The translations under genes were made by a program, and so were the position numbers. The notes below the pieces were generated by a model. The model was not told where the DNA came from. It saw nothing but the letters and a program-made list of their open reading frames with translations, and did not search any database. A stretch of DNA of 64,000 bases, taken from the NCBI GenBank assembly GCA_016722065.1, contig JADKGX010000002.1, positions 558,001 through 622,000 on the forward strand, in the 5' to 3' direction. Of this stretch, positions 33,994 to 43,457 are shown piece by piece. The first letter of the stretch is position 1; each line of letters opens with the position of its first letter. Source of the DNA: Planctomycetota bacterium (lineage in GTDB: Bacteria > Planctomycetota > UBA8742 > UBA2392).

Positions 33994-36931
33994 CGATGCC
34001 TGGGGGCAAGTCGGTTGGGAGAACCCCTGGCTGCTCGCGGCTGCCGTGCCGGCGGCTGGTGTTTCGATATGGCTGTTGCTGCGTACAGCAACGCCGCTGC
34101 CTTGGTGGCGGCGACTGTTCGGCGGCGCTGGCCTTGCCCTTTGCGCCACGGCGGCGCTGCTTGCCGCCAGCGGGCTGAACTGGCGTGTGCGCGGCGACCG
34201 CCGCACTGTGTGGGTGCTGGTCGATCGATCCCTTTCTGCGGGCGAAGGCGCAGAACGCAAGTTGCCAGCGGCCCTGCGCGAACTGGCCGCAAGCCTGAGC
34301 GAGCAAGACTACCTGGGTGTGATTGGCTTCAGCGACAAAGCCGAAATCTTGCTGCCACCACAACCTGCCCACGGCATCAACGCTGACCTGCGCCTGCCCC
34401 CGGCCGAAGTTTCCGATGAAACCTGGCTGGCTGGCGCGCTGGAACTTGCTGCCCAGCACAAAGTGCCAGACACCGAAGCCTTTGCACTGCTGCTGGGCGA
34501 CGGCCACGACAGCGCTTTGCGTTATGGCCTGGACCTGCAACGCGACGCGCGCCTGGCCGGCGTGCGGCTGTTTGCCTTGCCTGTGGAATCAGAACCCCTG
34601 CCCGAATCGGCCATTGCCGACTGCCACGTGCGCCTGGCGGGGCAGGACCAGCGATTGCTGGCCATTGACCTGGTGGTCTTTTCCACCGTTGCGCAGACCG
34701 TCACGCCGCAGATCAAGCTCAATGGCGAAACCGTCAAGGCCTCCTTCAGCGGCGGTGGCGAAGTCCATTCGGTTCGGGTAGGTGTCGGCCGCACGCCGAT
34801 CCGCATGATCGTGGAGCCCACCCGCGTGCTGGCTACTTACGTCGTGGAGGTGGCTGTCGCCTCTGAACAAAACAGCTATCCGCGCAACGATTCCCTGAAG
34901 CTGGCTGTACGCGGTCCTGGCAAGGCCAGAATACTGCTGATTCACGGCGCGGGCGCCCCGGACAAGCCCCTGGTGCGCGCGCTCAATCGCGCGGGTGTCG
35001 AAGTAACCATGGGCGACGCCGGCATCATGCCCAGCGAGGCCGTCGAACTGGCCCAGTACCAGGCGCTGATCCTGAGTGACGTCGCCGCAACCGACATGAC
35101 TCCGGCGCAGATGGAAACGATTGCGCGCTTTGTGCGCAATGGTGGCGGGCTGGCGATGTTGGGTGGCCCCAAGAGTTTCGCCCCGGGCGGTTACTACGAA
35201 ACTTCGATTGAAAAAGTCCTGCCCGTGACCTGCGACGTTGTTGAAAAAGGCCGCAAACAGCAGCCCGCCCTGCTGGTCACACTGGACCGCAGCGGCAGCA
35301 TGAACGCCAAGGTTGGTGACCGCACCAAGATGGAACTGGCCAACGAAGGCTGTGTGCGCTCGATCCAACTTGCGGCCCCGGCCAGCCTGTTTGGCATGCT
35401 GTCTGTCGACACCGACAACCATTGGGTCGTGCCGATGGATGTATTGAAGAACCGGGCCGATGCCATCAATCTGGCACGCAGCAACAGCGTTGGTGGTGGC
35501 GGCATTTATGTCGACATTGCCATGGCGGAATCCCTGCGTGTCATGCGCGCGATCAAGGCCAGCAGCAAGCACATCGTGCTGTTTTCAGACGGCAACGACA
35601 CCGAACGCCACGGCAACGTGGTCGAAGAAGTGCGCCGCGCATTTGAACAGGACAAGATCACCGTCTCGACGATCTGCCTGGGTCGCGGGCCCGACTGGCC
35701 GTTCTTGCAGGACGTAGCAATGGCAGGAGGTGGCCGCTCGTTCCTTGTGGAGGACGCCTCACAACTGCCCAGCGTGTTTTCGCGCGAAGCCGCGTTGTCG
35801 GGCGGAACCTTCATACGTGAGGACCCCTTTCGCGCCTGGCCAGGACTGCCCGGCACACTCAGTGACGGAGTCGATTTCCGGGCGGACACCACGCCCGAAT
35901 TGCTGGGGTATGTCGCCACCACGGCGCGAAAAGAGGCCCACGTGTGGTTGTGGGCAGACGAAGACAAGGAACGCCCCCTGCTGGCCACCTGGAACGTCGA
36001 ATTGGGCCGCGCCATGGCCTTCACCTCGGACGCCAAAGACAGGTGGGCCGCTCAATGGCTGCCCTGGGATCGTTACGACGAACTTTGGCAACGCTGGGTG
36101 CGCTGGCTTTTGCCGCAGCCGGAATCCGTGCTGGGTGTAGAGCCCGAATGGACCGTCACGCGTCAGGGCCCGGCACTGACGCTGCGCTTCTTTGACGAAA
36201 GCGGCAACCCGCGGGCTCTGGAAAGCCCCGTCGCGGAACTATCCATGCCCGACAGCACCGGTGGCGAGGCTCGCGTCGTGCCGGTTGGCTCTGGTACCTA
36301 TCGTGTGCAGTTCAGTCGTGCGGGCGCGGGCATTTACGGCGCCACCGTGCGCGAACGACCTGCCAGCGGCGCTGAACGCCTGGCGGCACGTGAACTGCAG
36401 GTCTTTGTGCCACTGGACGAGTTGTTGCAGCGCCCCGCGGATCGCGGCGCCCTGGCATCCATCGCAAAGGCCACTGGTGGTGCATTGGTCAGTTCGGCTG
36501 CGAAGCTGGCGGACACCCCCGCAGAAGTCAGCCGCGAAACGGTTTCGCCGGGCCGCACCTTGCTGTGGTTGTCCGTCCTGGGGCTGTTTCTGGGCATTGG
36601 CGCACGACGCCTGCCATCGGTGTGGCGCACACGAGACAGCGAGCGTGCGCGTCGCAAAGAAGAAAGCCGCGTACTCACAGCGCGAGACGCCTACGAACGT
36701 GTGCGCAAGACGCTGCAGGAACGCGGCCGAGATCCCGAATCGCCGCCAAGGCCTGCAGGCGCGCCTTCTGGTGGCTACCAGGCCATAGCCACCCAACGCC
36801 CCGCCGCGCCCGCACCAACCCAGCCGGCACCAGCGGCGTCTGTTGCCTCCCCCACCGGCGACAACTCTCTCTTGTCTGCGGTGCGCCGTGTGCGTAAGCA
36901 ACTGGAAGACCGCGGCGGAGATAACACCTGA
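33986..36931 (+). CDS. VWA and glutamine-amidotransferase-like membrane protein
   Basis: The 981-residue protein has two N-terminal transmembrane helices (about 17-35 and 42-60) and a first VWA-like region starting VWVLVDRSLS. A class I glutamine-amidotransferase-like domain follows (ARILLIHGAGAPDKPLVRAL, FVRNGGGLAMLGGPKSF). A second VWA has MIDAS D434-R-S-G-S438 (TLDRSGSM). A C-terminal helix (LLWLSVLGLFLGIGARRLP) and a cytoplasmic, Pro/Ala-rich tail complete it. This Bat-like architecture is common in planctomycetes; its role is not established. The start at 33986 overlaps the upstream stop by 8 bases. The stop overlaps the next ATG (TGATG). Domains firm; function inferred. Confidence 0.8.
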   Translation: MISDAWGQVGWENPWLLAAAVPAAGVSIWLLLRTATPLPWWRRLFGGAGLALCATAALLAASGLNWRVRGDRRTVWVLVDRSLSAGEGAERKLPAALRELAASLSEQDYLGVIGFSDKAEILLPPQPAHGINADLRLPPAEVSDETWLAGALELAAQHKVPDTEAFALLLGDGHDSALRYGLDLQRDARLAGVRLFALPVESEPLPESAIADCHVRLAGQDQRLLAIDLVVFSTVAQTVTPQIKLNGETVKASFSGGGEVHSVRVGVGRTPIRMIVEPTRVLATYVVEVAVASEQNSYPRNDSLKLAVRGPGKARILLIHGAGAPDKPLVRALNRAGVEVTMGDAGIMPSEAVELAQYQALILSDVAATDMTPAQMETIARFVRNGGGLAMLGGPKSFAPGGYYETSIEKVLPVTCDVVEKGRKQQPALLVTLDRSGSMNAKVGDRTKMELANEGCVRSIQLAAPASLFGMLSVDTDNHWVVPMDVLKNRADAINLARSNSVGGGGIYVDIAMAESLRVMRAIKASSKHIVLFSDGNDTERHGNVVEEVRRAFEQDKITVSTICLGRGPDWPFLQDVAMAGGGRSFLVEDASQLPSVFSREAALSGGTFIREDPFRAWPGLPGTLSDGVDFRADTTPELLGYVATTARKEAHVWLWADEDKERPLLATWNVELGRAMAFTSDAKDRWAAQWLPWDRYDELWQRWVRWLLPQPESVLGVEPEWTVTRQGPALTLRFFDESGNPRALESPVAELSMPDSTGGEARVVPVGSGTYRVQFSRAGAGIYGATVRERPASGAERLAARELQVFVPLDELLQRPADRGALASIAKATGGALVSSAAKLADTPAEVSRETVSPGRTLLWLSVLGLFLGIGARRLPSVWRTRDSERARRKEESRVLTARDAYERVRKTLQERGRDPESPPRPAGAPSGGYQAIATQRPAAPAPTQPAPAASVASPTGDNSLLSAVRRVRKQLEDRGGDNT

Positions 36932-37524
36932 TGCCACATGCAGTGCCTAATTCGCTGCTTGCCTTGCTGCTGCTGATTGCGGCGGCAGGCTGTTCTATTG
37001 GCAGCACCACCACTGAGCGCCCCGCCATCAACCGTCCTGCCATCGGCCCGGACGGTGCCTTCTGGGACGCCGTAGATGCGGCCAACCGCGACAGCCTGGA
37101 AGCCTTTCGCTTCCAGGTAAGTCCGCGCTTTCTGCACGAGGGAATCCTGCCGCGCGAAAAGCGCAACGAACCAACCAGCACGGAGGGTTTTGACCAGGAA
37201 CGCATCCGCCTTGAAAAACAACTGGCCCCCTATGCCAGCACCGTGGACCGCATGCTGCGCAGTTACATGGAGCGCCTGCGAAACCTGACTTCCAATCGGT
37301 TCATGGATGTCGGGCGCCCCAGCTATGAAATCAAGTACCGGGACGACTTTGACCGCGCCACCGGGCCCAATCGCGCCGTGGTCGAAGTACTGATATGGTC
37401 AAAGAAAGCGATGCAACCCGGCGACAAGCCCGAGTCATTCACGGTCACATTCGTTCAAGATCGCCAGCGCTGGCTGATCGACGACATCACGCCCAATCCA
37501 CTCAAGGGCGCGTTCACTCGCTGA
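36931..37524 (+). CDS. Lipoprotein of unknown function
   Basis: The 197-residue lipoprotein has lipobox AAGC with Cys at 21. A domain of about 165 residues then reads GAFWDAVDAANRDSLEAFRFQVSPRFL, a helical middle (TVDRMLRSYMERLRNL), and a strand-rich end (RAVVEVLIWSKKAM, FTVTFVQDRQRWLIDDITP). That ending is what is seen in NTF2-like or DUF4440-like folds, but I do not claim membership. It is the last of four tightly coupled genes, its ATG overlapping the VWA stop by one base (TGATG). It probably acts with the VWA/TPR proteins at the membrane. Confidence 0.75.
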   Translation: MPHAVPNSLLALLLLIAAAGCSIGSTTTERPAINRPAIGPDGAFWDAVDAANRDSLEAFRFQVSPRFLHEGILPREKRNEPTSTEGFDQERIRLEKQLAPYASTVDRMLRSYMERLRNLTSNRFMDVGRPSYEIKYRDDFDRATGPNRAVVEVLIWSKKAMQPGDKPESFTVTFVQDRQRWLIDDITPNPLKGAFTR

Positions 37525-37541
37525 ACCTGCGCCAGGCATGA

Positions 37542-38708
37542 TCAGAAAGTGGCCTTGCCCATCACACGGGCAGGCTGAATGGCCACATTGCAGACCAGCC
37601 CTAGTGCCAGAAATGCCGAAAGCAGGCTGGAGCCGCCGTAACTCATCAACGGCAGGGTAATGCCAGTCACAGGCAGCACGCCGCTGACGACGCCGATGTT
37701 GATGAATGCCTGCGAAAAGAACAGCGCTGCCACGCCAATCACCAGCAAACGCGCAAAGGGCTCCCGCGTCGCGCGGCCCACAGCCAGCACGCGCGTGATC
37801 AACACAAACATCAGCAGCAGGTAGATCGCCACGCCGACCAGTCCTGTTTCTTGGGCATAGATGGCAAAGATGAAGTCGTTGTGGCGCTCCGGCAGAAATG
37901 CAAACTGGCTCTGGATGCCGGTTCCGAAACCCTGGCCGGTCACGCCGCCGCTGCCAATGGCGGTCATGGACTGCAGTATCTGGTAGCCATCACCGGTGCG
38001 ATCAGCGACCTCGCCGGAAAGGCTGCTCAGGTAGATATCAATGCGCTTGATCTGGTGGTCCTTCAGCACACCCGCAAGATAGGCCAGCGGAATCACACTC
38101 AGCCCGGCCGCGCCCAGCGTGCCCATGTAAACCCGATTGCCGCCAGCAACCCAGATCATGGCCGCCACGACAGGAATGAACACCAGCGCCGACCCCAGGT
38201 CCGGTTGCAGCAGAATCGGCACCAGAAAGGCACCAGCAATGAACAGGCACACAACCAGCGCGCCGAAACTATCCACGCGCTTGTGGTATCGAAGGTACCC
38301 CGCCAGCGCGACCACAATCAGTGGCTTGCACAGCTCGCTGGGTTGCAGGCTGACCGGCCCGACGATGATCCAGCTCTTGGCGCCATTGACGGTTCGCCCG
38401 ATCACCAGCACTGCAAGCAGCATGCAAACTCCGGCACCAAGCCAAATTGGCCAGGCCCCGGAAAGCCAGCGCTGGGGCAGCAACGCCACCACGATCATCA
38501 ACAGCAGGCCAATCAGGCCGAACTGAATCTGCTTCAAGTGATACGACGCGGGCTGGGCCAGTCCTTCCGCCACGCGTTCGAAGTCGTTGGTTGCGCTGTA
38601 GATGAAGGTGATGCCCAGCGCGCAAAGCAGCAGCGCCGGAATGACCACCCCCGGCGGCAGAAGCCGCAACAGTGACACCCGCCTGCGAATGTCCAGCCGT
38701 GAACGCAA
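37542..38708 (-). CDS. rodA: Rod-shape SEDS glycosyltransferase RodA
   Basis: The 388-residue polytopic membrane protein polymerises lipid II glycan strands with a class B PBP during elongation. SEDS motifs are GAKSWI, LQPSELCKP, LLQPDLGSAL, PERHNDFIFAIYAQETG and LPVTGITLPLMSYGGSSLLS. 'VTGITLP' favours RodA over FtsW, which is encoded at 49526. No mreBCD or pbpA lies nearby. The start is a TTG with AGGGTG about 7 bases upstream; a GTG ten codons later is an alternative. It is divergent from the sigma-factor gene. Confidence 0.9.
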   Translation of the reverse strand: MRSRLDIRRRVSLLRLLPPGVVIPALLLCALGITFIYSATNDFERVAEGLAQPASYHLKQIQFGLIGLLLMIVVALLPQRWLSGAWPIWLGAGVCMLLAVLVIGRTVNGAKSWIIVGPVSLQPSELCKPLIVVALAGYLRYHKRVDSFGALVVCLFIAGAFLVPILLQPDLGSALVFIPVVAAMIWVAGGNRVYMGTLGAAGLSVIPLAYLAGVLKDHQIKRIDIYLSSLSGEVADRTGDGYQILQSMTAIGSGGVTGQGFGTGIQSQFAFLPERHNDFIFAIYAQETGLVGVAIYLLLMFVLITRVLAVGRATREPFARLLVIGVAALFFSQAFINIGVVSGVLPVTGITLPLMSYGGSSLLSAFLALGLVCNVAIQPARVMGKATF

Positions 38709-38762
38709 GACACACCCTGGCCATGTATCGACGTAAATGCCACGCCGGCTTGAGCGTTACGC

Positions 38763-38791
38763 TTGCTAGCCCGGGGCAAACCCTGTTAAAT
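38763..38791 (+). promoter_or_regulatory. Candidate sigma70-type promoter for the sigma-factor operon
   Basis: TTGCTA (38763-38768) and TTAAAT (38786-38791) are separated by 17 bases and lie 27 bases before the ATG. Each matches the consensus at four of six positions. Confidence 0.4.
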
Positions 38792-38818
38792 CAAAGACTG
38801 GCCCTCGGAATATGCCGG

Positions 38819-39658
38819 ATGACCCGCATCAACGACGCTCACTTCGAGTTGTACCTCAAGGAAATCCGCGAAACCCCGCTTCTGACCGCTGACGAGGAGA
38901 AGGAGCTGTCGTTGCGTATCCATGCTGGCGACATGGCCGCACGCGAACGGATGATCAAGGCCAACCTGCGCCTTGTCGTCTCCGTTGCCAAGGAGTTTCT
39001 AAACCGCGGGCTTCCGTTCATGGACCTGATTGCCGAAGGCAACATCGGCCTGATGCGCGGGATCGAGAAGTTTGACCCCGCCCAGGGCAACCGGTTCAGC
39101 ACCTACGGCATTCACTGGATCAAGCAGTCCATCCGCCGTGCTTTGGTCAACTCCGCCAAGACAGTGCGCATTCCCAGCTACATGGTCGAGTTGATCAGCG
39201 AGTTCAAACACAAGGCCGCCGCCATGACTTCGCGCAACGGCGGCAAGGCCCCCGAACTGCATGAAGTCGCCACCGCAATCGGGCTGAGTGACGACCAGTT
39301 TGAAATGCTTCGCAGCGCGCTTAACAGTGGCACCCAAAGCAGTGACGCAAGCGCCAGTGAAGGCTCCGTCAGCCTGACGGACGCCATTGCTGACTACCGC
39401 ACTGAAGACCCCGCTGAACAGGTCATGACAGCCAACGAGGTGCAGTTGTTGTCGGAGATGCTGGCAGCGGTAGACGAGCGTGAGTCAAAAATTCTGCGCA
39501 TGCGCTATGGCATTGGTGTCGATCATCCGATGACGCTGTCGGAAATCGGCGACGCACTGGGCCTGACGCGTGAACGCATTCGCCAGATTGAAAACGACGC
39601 CATTCGCGCGCTGCAGGAAATCATGCTGCGCCGGCGTGGCTTCAAGGACGAGTTCTAA
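38819..39658 (+). CDS. Sigma70-family RNA polymerase sigma factor (group 1/2 type)
   Basis: The 279-residue factor has region 1.2 (YLKEIRETPLLTADEEKEL) and region 2 (NLRLVVSVAKEFLNRGLPFMDLIAEGNIGLMRGIEKFDP, then FSTYGIHWIKQSIRRAL). Region 3 follows, then region 4 with RMRYGIG and TLSEIGDALGLTRERIRQIE. It lacks region 1.1 and most of the non-conserved region, so it is shorter than a primary RpoD and close to RpoS/RpoH-sized factors. ATG 38819 begins right before region 1.2. The stop overlaps the ATG of a coiled-coil gene (TAATG), an unusual coupling that may mean the partner controls it. Confidence 0.85.
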   Translation: MTRINDAHFELYLKEIRETPLLTADEEKELSLRIHAGDMAARERMIKANLRLVVSVAKEFLNRGLPFMDLIAEGNIGLMRGIEKFDPAQGNRFSTYGIHWIKQSIRRALVNSAKTVRIPSYMVELISEFKHKAAAMTSRNGGKAPELHEVATAIGLSDDQFEMLRSALNSGTQSSDASASEGSVSLTDAIADYRTEDPAEQVMTANEVQLLSEMLAAVDERESKILRMRYGIGVDHPMTLSEIGDALGLTRERIRQIENDAIRALQEIMLRRRGFKDEF

Positions 39659-42357
39659 TGCCCGGACAGGCGATTCTGGATCTGCCGGTCATCAACTTCG
39701 AGATCTGGCTCGAGGACCCCCAGCGTCTGCACGCTTTGTGCATCGAAAGTTACGGGCTTGCGGGCTACACACCCCACCCGGATGCGGTTTTCCACTTGGC
39801 CGCCAGCCTGTGGCGCTATCGCACGGAACAGACCCTGGCCCAGGTCACCGGCCTGGCCACGTTCTTTCTGAAGGCACTCAGCGAAGTCGTGGCTTGCCGC
39901 AGACGGGCTTCGGCCGCCAAAGCCGCAGGCGCCAAGGGCATGCAGTTTCGCGAGATCACGGAAGAACTCGAGTTCGCAAGCCGCGACCTGGACGACCTGA
40001 CACGCCTGTGCAACGCCATGGTTTCCGAACTGCTGGAACGCACCCGCAAGGCCAGAACCCACGCCCTTCGCGTTGTTGAAGACAACCTGCAACTGATGGG
40101 CGATTCTGACTGGGCGGCGCAACTGGACCGCCTTGCCCGCGGCTTGCTGGTGCTGGACGCCACCCGCATCGATTGGTCCGGCGAGTTGGACGAAGTCCTG
40201 GAGGCGCTGGAGGATCTGGCTGCCGGGCTGCCCGCAGAAGGCAATGGCTCGGGCCGCAAGGCCGAGGCCAACACCATCGACAACAAGCTGATCGACCGCA
40301 TGCAAAGCGAGCTGCGCGAGTATCAGGCAATTGCCAACCACGCCAGCGTGCGGCTGCGCCAGATAGATCGAGAGCGCCGCGACCTGGAGGCCATGCTGGC
40401 GGAATCCGAACAGGATCGCGCCTCCAAGACCACGCACCTGGACAAAGAGCGAGAGACCCTGGAACTGACGGTCAGCGAAGCTCGCCAGCGCCTGGAATCA
40501 ATTGAGCAAAAGCAGGGCACGGAGCTGAACCGCTTGCGCCAGGATAACCGCAACCTGCGCGCCGAAAACGAGCGCCTGTCGGCAGAGCTGCTTCACGCAG
40601 TTTCGCAGTCCACGGAAGGCGAAGACGAATCCGAAGGCCTGCTGGAAACCATTGAGCAGATGGACAGCCAGCGCCTGGAAGCCGCAGCCGCCATTGAGCA
40701 ACTGTCGGCCAGGCTGGGCGAAGTGCAACAGGATTCCATTGCCACAGCCCAGGATGCGCTGAAGTCACGCGCCCAGATCAGCGGGCTGCACAAACAGTTG
40801 GACGAACTTCGCCTGGAAGTCGTGGCAACCCAGGACAAGTTGACCCAGGCCCACGCCAATATTGCCGCGCTGGAAAGCCACAGCGGTCGCAGCGCTGAAG
40901 TTGAACAAGTGCTGACAGAATCCGAAGGCCGGTTGGCCGAAACCGAAGAGAAGTTGATCGAAGCCGAGTCACGGCTGGAGCAACTGACGCACCAGATGGA
41001 AGACCGCGACTACCGGATCGGCCAACTAGAACAGCGGGCAACGGTGCAGAAGCGCACCGTAGACACGCTTTCCGGGCAGCTTGCGGAATCTGAGACGCTG
41101 TCGCAGGAACACGCCACGCGCATCCGCGAGCTGGAGCGCGAAAATGAACGCCTGCGCCGGGACTTGAGCGAAGCCCAGACCCGCATGCTGGATTCCAGGG
41201 GCGAAGTGGATGAAGCCCGAGAGGGCGAACGAAGCGCCAAAGCGGAACTCGAACGTGTACGCGAGGAACTTCGCACAGAGCGATCCCGCGTGGACAAAAC
41301 GCGCGTGGAAACCGGCCGGGTGCGCGACGAATTGGCGGCAGCCCACAAGCGCGCCGACGGTGCAGAAGCAGAACTCAAGACAACAATCCAGCAACTCCAG
41401 GACACCAGCAAGCTGGCCGAAAAACGCCGCCTGGAGGCAGAACAGACGCTTGCAGCAGCGCGTGCCACGGAGCGCCGCGCCAAGGACACCGAGGAAAAGC
41501 TGACCCGTGCGACACAGGAGTTGGCCCAGGCCGAAGCCAGGCACCAGGCTGCCCAGGCCGCGACGCAGTTGGCCACCGAGGAAGCGTCCAGTGCGCGCGA
41601 TGATGCCCAGCGCGCCAAGGCAGAACTGGACGGCGTGCGCCGCAGCGAAGGCAGCACCAGCGACGCCGCAATGCGCCTGCGCGCGGAACTGGCGCAAGTA
41701 CGAACCGAACTTGCGGCATCGCGGGAAGAGGCCGCGGCAGCACGCGACTTGTTGAATGACAAGCTGCAGCGCGCCGAGGAAAAACTGGCCCTGGGTGCGG
41801 AACGCGTGCGCAACGGAGAGGCCGAACGCAAGGCGCTTTCCGAGGCCCTGGGCAGCGCAGAGCAGCGCCTGCGCGACCAGGCCGCCCAGGACGATGCCGT
41901 GCTGGCACGCGCGCGCACCGAAGTCGCCGAACAAACACAGCTTGTTACCCAGTACCGCAAGGAGTTAGAAAACCTCAAGAGCAAGCTGAACGAGAGCGAC
42001 ACGTACGTGATTACGCGCGAGCGCGAGTTGGAAAAACACGCCAACCGAATCAAGTTCCTGTTGGCTGAAATTGGCGCCGTAGCCGACCTGCGCGCCAAGT
42101 TCGAAGCCGAGTCCGACAGCACACGGCGCGACGAGTTCGCCAGCCTGCTGGCACGTAAACTGGATTCTTTGTTCGTCGAAGCGGGCAAGCGCATCAACGC
42201 CGACCGCCGCACGGAAAAGATTGTGATCCTGCACGTCAAAAAAGACGCCCAGCAGATCGAGCAGGAATCAGAAAAGCCCTTTGTCGCTACAAAAGAGAAG
42301 GAAGTTTCCAAGGCCGCCAAGCCTTCACCGCGCAAGAAGCGTGATGCACAATCCTGA
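39658..42357 (+). CDS. Long coiled-coil protein coupled to a sigma factor
   Basis: The 899-residue protein has about 220 residues of globular helical sequence (INFEIWLEDPQRLHALCIESYGLAGY, FHLAASLWRYRTEQTLAQV). About 580 residues of heptad-rich coiled coil follow (RQIDRERRDLEAMLAESEQ and similar, many ALEER-type heptads), then a basic tail (SPRKKRDAQS). No signal or membrane segment is present, so it is cytoplasmic and probably filamentous or tethering. It starts inside the stop of the sigma-factor gene and ends 10 bases before a membrane-protein gene. The three are one operon. It could be a cytoskeletal-like or sequestering partner; nothing in the sequence proves this. Confidence 0.75.
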   Translation: MPGQAILDLPVINFEIWLEDPQRLHALCIESYGLAGYTPHPDAVFHLAASLWRYRTEQTLAQVTGLATFFLKALSEVVACRRRASAAKAAGAKGMQFREITEELEFASRDLDDLTRLCNAMVSELLERTRKARTHALRVVEDNLQLMGDSDWAAQLDRLARGLLVLDATRIDWSGELDEVLEALEDLAAGLPAEGNGSGRKAEANTIDNKLIDRMQSELREYQAIANHASVRLRQIDRERRDLEAMLAESEQDRASKTTHLDKERETLELTVSEARQRLESIEQKQGTELNRLRQDNRNLRAENERLSAELLHAVSQSTEGEDESEGLLETIEQMDSQRLEAAAAIEQLSARLGEVQQDSIATAQDALKSRAQISGLHKQLDELRLEVVATQDKLTQAHANIAALESHSGRSAEVEQVLTESEGRLAETEEKLIEAESRLEQLTHQMEDRDYRIGQLEQRATVQKRTVDTLSGQLAESETLSQEHATRIRELERENERLRRDLSEAQTRMLDSRGEVDEAREGERSAKAELERVREELRTERSRVDKTRVETGRVRDELAAAHKRADGAEAELKTTIQQLQDTSKLAEKRRLEAEQTLAAARATERRAKDTEEKLTRATQELAQAEARHQAAQAATQLATEEASSARDDAQRAKAELDGVRRSEGSTSDAAMRLRAELAQVRTELAASREEAAAARDLLNDKLQRAEEKLALGAERVRNGEAERKALSEALGSAEQRLRDQAAQDDAVLARARTEVAEQTQLVTQYRKELENLKSKLNESDTYVITRERELEKHANRIKFLLAEIGAVADLRAKFEAESDSTRRDEFASLLARKLDSLFVEAGKRINADRRTEKIVILHVKKDAQQIEQESEKPFVATKEKEVSKAAKPSPRKKRDAQS

Positions 42358-42367
42358 TTGAGGCCCT

Positions 42368-43258
42368 ATGGCGATCCTGGACAACATTCCCGGCTGGAAG
42401 ATCTTCTCGACTGGCATTGGTATTGCCGCCCTGCTGCTTGTGGGCTGGCTGGTCTATCAATGGAAGTTCGCCTCACCCACAGATCTCAAACAGCTTCAAA
42501 ATGAAGCCGCCGAACAGGCGATTGACGAAATCAGCAAGCTGTACATCGAAAAGGTACGCCTGGAGGGCGAGCAACGCATTGTCGTCATGCCCGTGTTGAA
42601 AGACACCAGCAATGGCCAGATCCGCGCCATGCTGATCAGTCGTCTGAACAAGCTGGACGGCGTAAAGGCCGACGTACCACGTGACCCGACGCTGGAAGAA
42701 CGCGCCACGGCCATCATCAAGTCAGTCGTGACCAAAGAAGAGGCGACGCCGGACCCTTCTGCGGTGTTCGAAAAGTCAGGCGAGGCTGACGAGGTGATCA
42801 GCCTGAGTGTTTCCAAGCTTTGGTCCGGTGCTGATTCGGGTATCTGTGAGGTCGACGTCACACGCATTGTGCGCGTCAAGAACAAAGCACATGTGGAGCC
42901 CATAGCCACCTACAAGGGCCTCAGCGGCAGCGCGCGCACCAGCGCAGCAGAGCCTGAAGATACTGGACCGGGTTTCTGGTCAAGTGTAGGCGGCTTCTTG
43001 TGGCGCATGCTGGTCGTGCTGGCAGCCGCCGCCATCATGCCCTTTCTAAGCTGGCCCGCCGCGAAAGCCGCTTTTCGCAGCGACAGCAACGCCATGAATG
43101 CGGCTATTCTGCTGGTACTTACGCTGGCCGATCTGACCGTGCTGTTTGCCCTGGCGGCCTTTGAGTTCTCGACTACTGCGGTCGTCAGTGCCGGAATCCT
43201 GCTGCCGGCGGCGCTTCTGTACAACTTCCGCATGCTCAACTTTATCGAAGAACAGTAG
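42368..43258 (+). CDS. Integral membrane protein of unknown function
   Basis: The 296-residue protein has one N-terminal transmembrane helix (about 14-31, GIGIAALLLVGWLVYQW). A soluble domain of roughly 170 residues (QRIVVMPVLKDTSNGQIRAMLISRL, ADEVISLSVSKLWSG) comes next. The C-terminal third contains about three further helices (WRMLVVLAAAAIMPFLSW, AAILLVLTLADLTVLFAL, VVSAGILLPAALLYNF). An odd number of N-terminal helices suggests the middle domain is outside. ATG follows GAGG by 7 bases. It is third in the sigma/coiled-coil operon and could transmit an envelope signal to that pair. Family not recognised. Confidence 0.7.
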   Translation: MAILDNIPGWKIFSTGIGIAALLLVGWLVYQWKFASPTDLKQLQNEAAEQAIDEISKLYIEKVRLEGEQRIVVMPVLKDTSNGQIRAMLISRLNKLDGVKADVPRDPTLEERATAIIKSVVTKEEATPDPSAVFEKSGEADEVISLSVSKLWSGADSGICEVDVTRIVRVKNKAHVEPIATYKGLSGSARTSAAEPEDTGPGFWSSVGGFLWRMLVVLAAAAIMPFLSWPAAKAAFRSDSNAMNAAILLVLTLADLTVLFALAAFEFSTTAVVSAGILLPAALLYNFRMLNFIEEQ

Positions 43259-43411
43259 CCTGCGCAGACCGATGCTGTCAGCGCAATGACATGGCCTGGC
43301 ATGGTTGCCTTCCGGGGCGCGCATCTCTGGCATTGCCTGCCCCTCGATCCATTCAGCGCCGCGGCCCGGGTGTTGAGCCAACACGGCGCACAGGGCAGAC
43401 CTCAAAACAAC

Positions 43412-43436
43412 AAACGCCGCGCAATGCGCGGCGTTT
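43412..43436. terminator. Terminator between convergent genes
   Basis: A perfect 11-bp stem (AAACGCCGCGC with GCGCGGCGTTT) closes on a 3-base loop. The minus strand continues into GTTGTTTTG, so it serves the beta-barrel gene best; the plus side has a shorter T-run. Confidence 0.8.
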
Positions 43437-43457
43437 GCAGTTGTTCTATTGAGTTGC

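Noticed and set aside
39658..42357. Long open frames on the opposite strand of the coiled-coil gene.
   Set aside because: They are shadows of a high-G+C coding frame: Ser/Arg-rich translations, no ribosome-binding sites, and the plus-strand frame is clearly a coiled coil.
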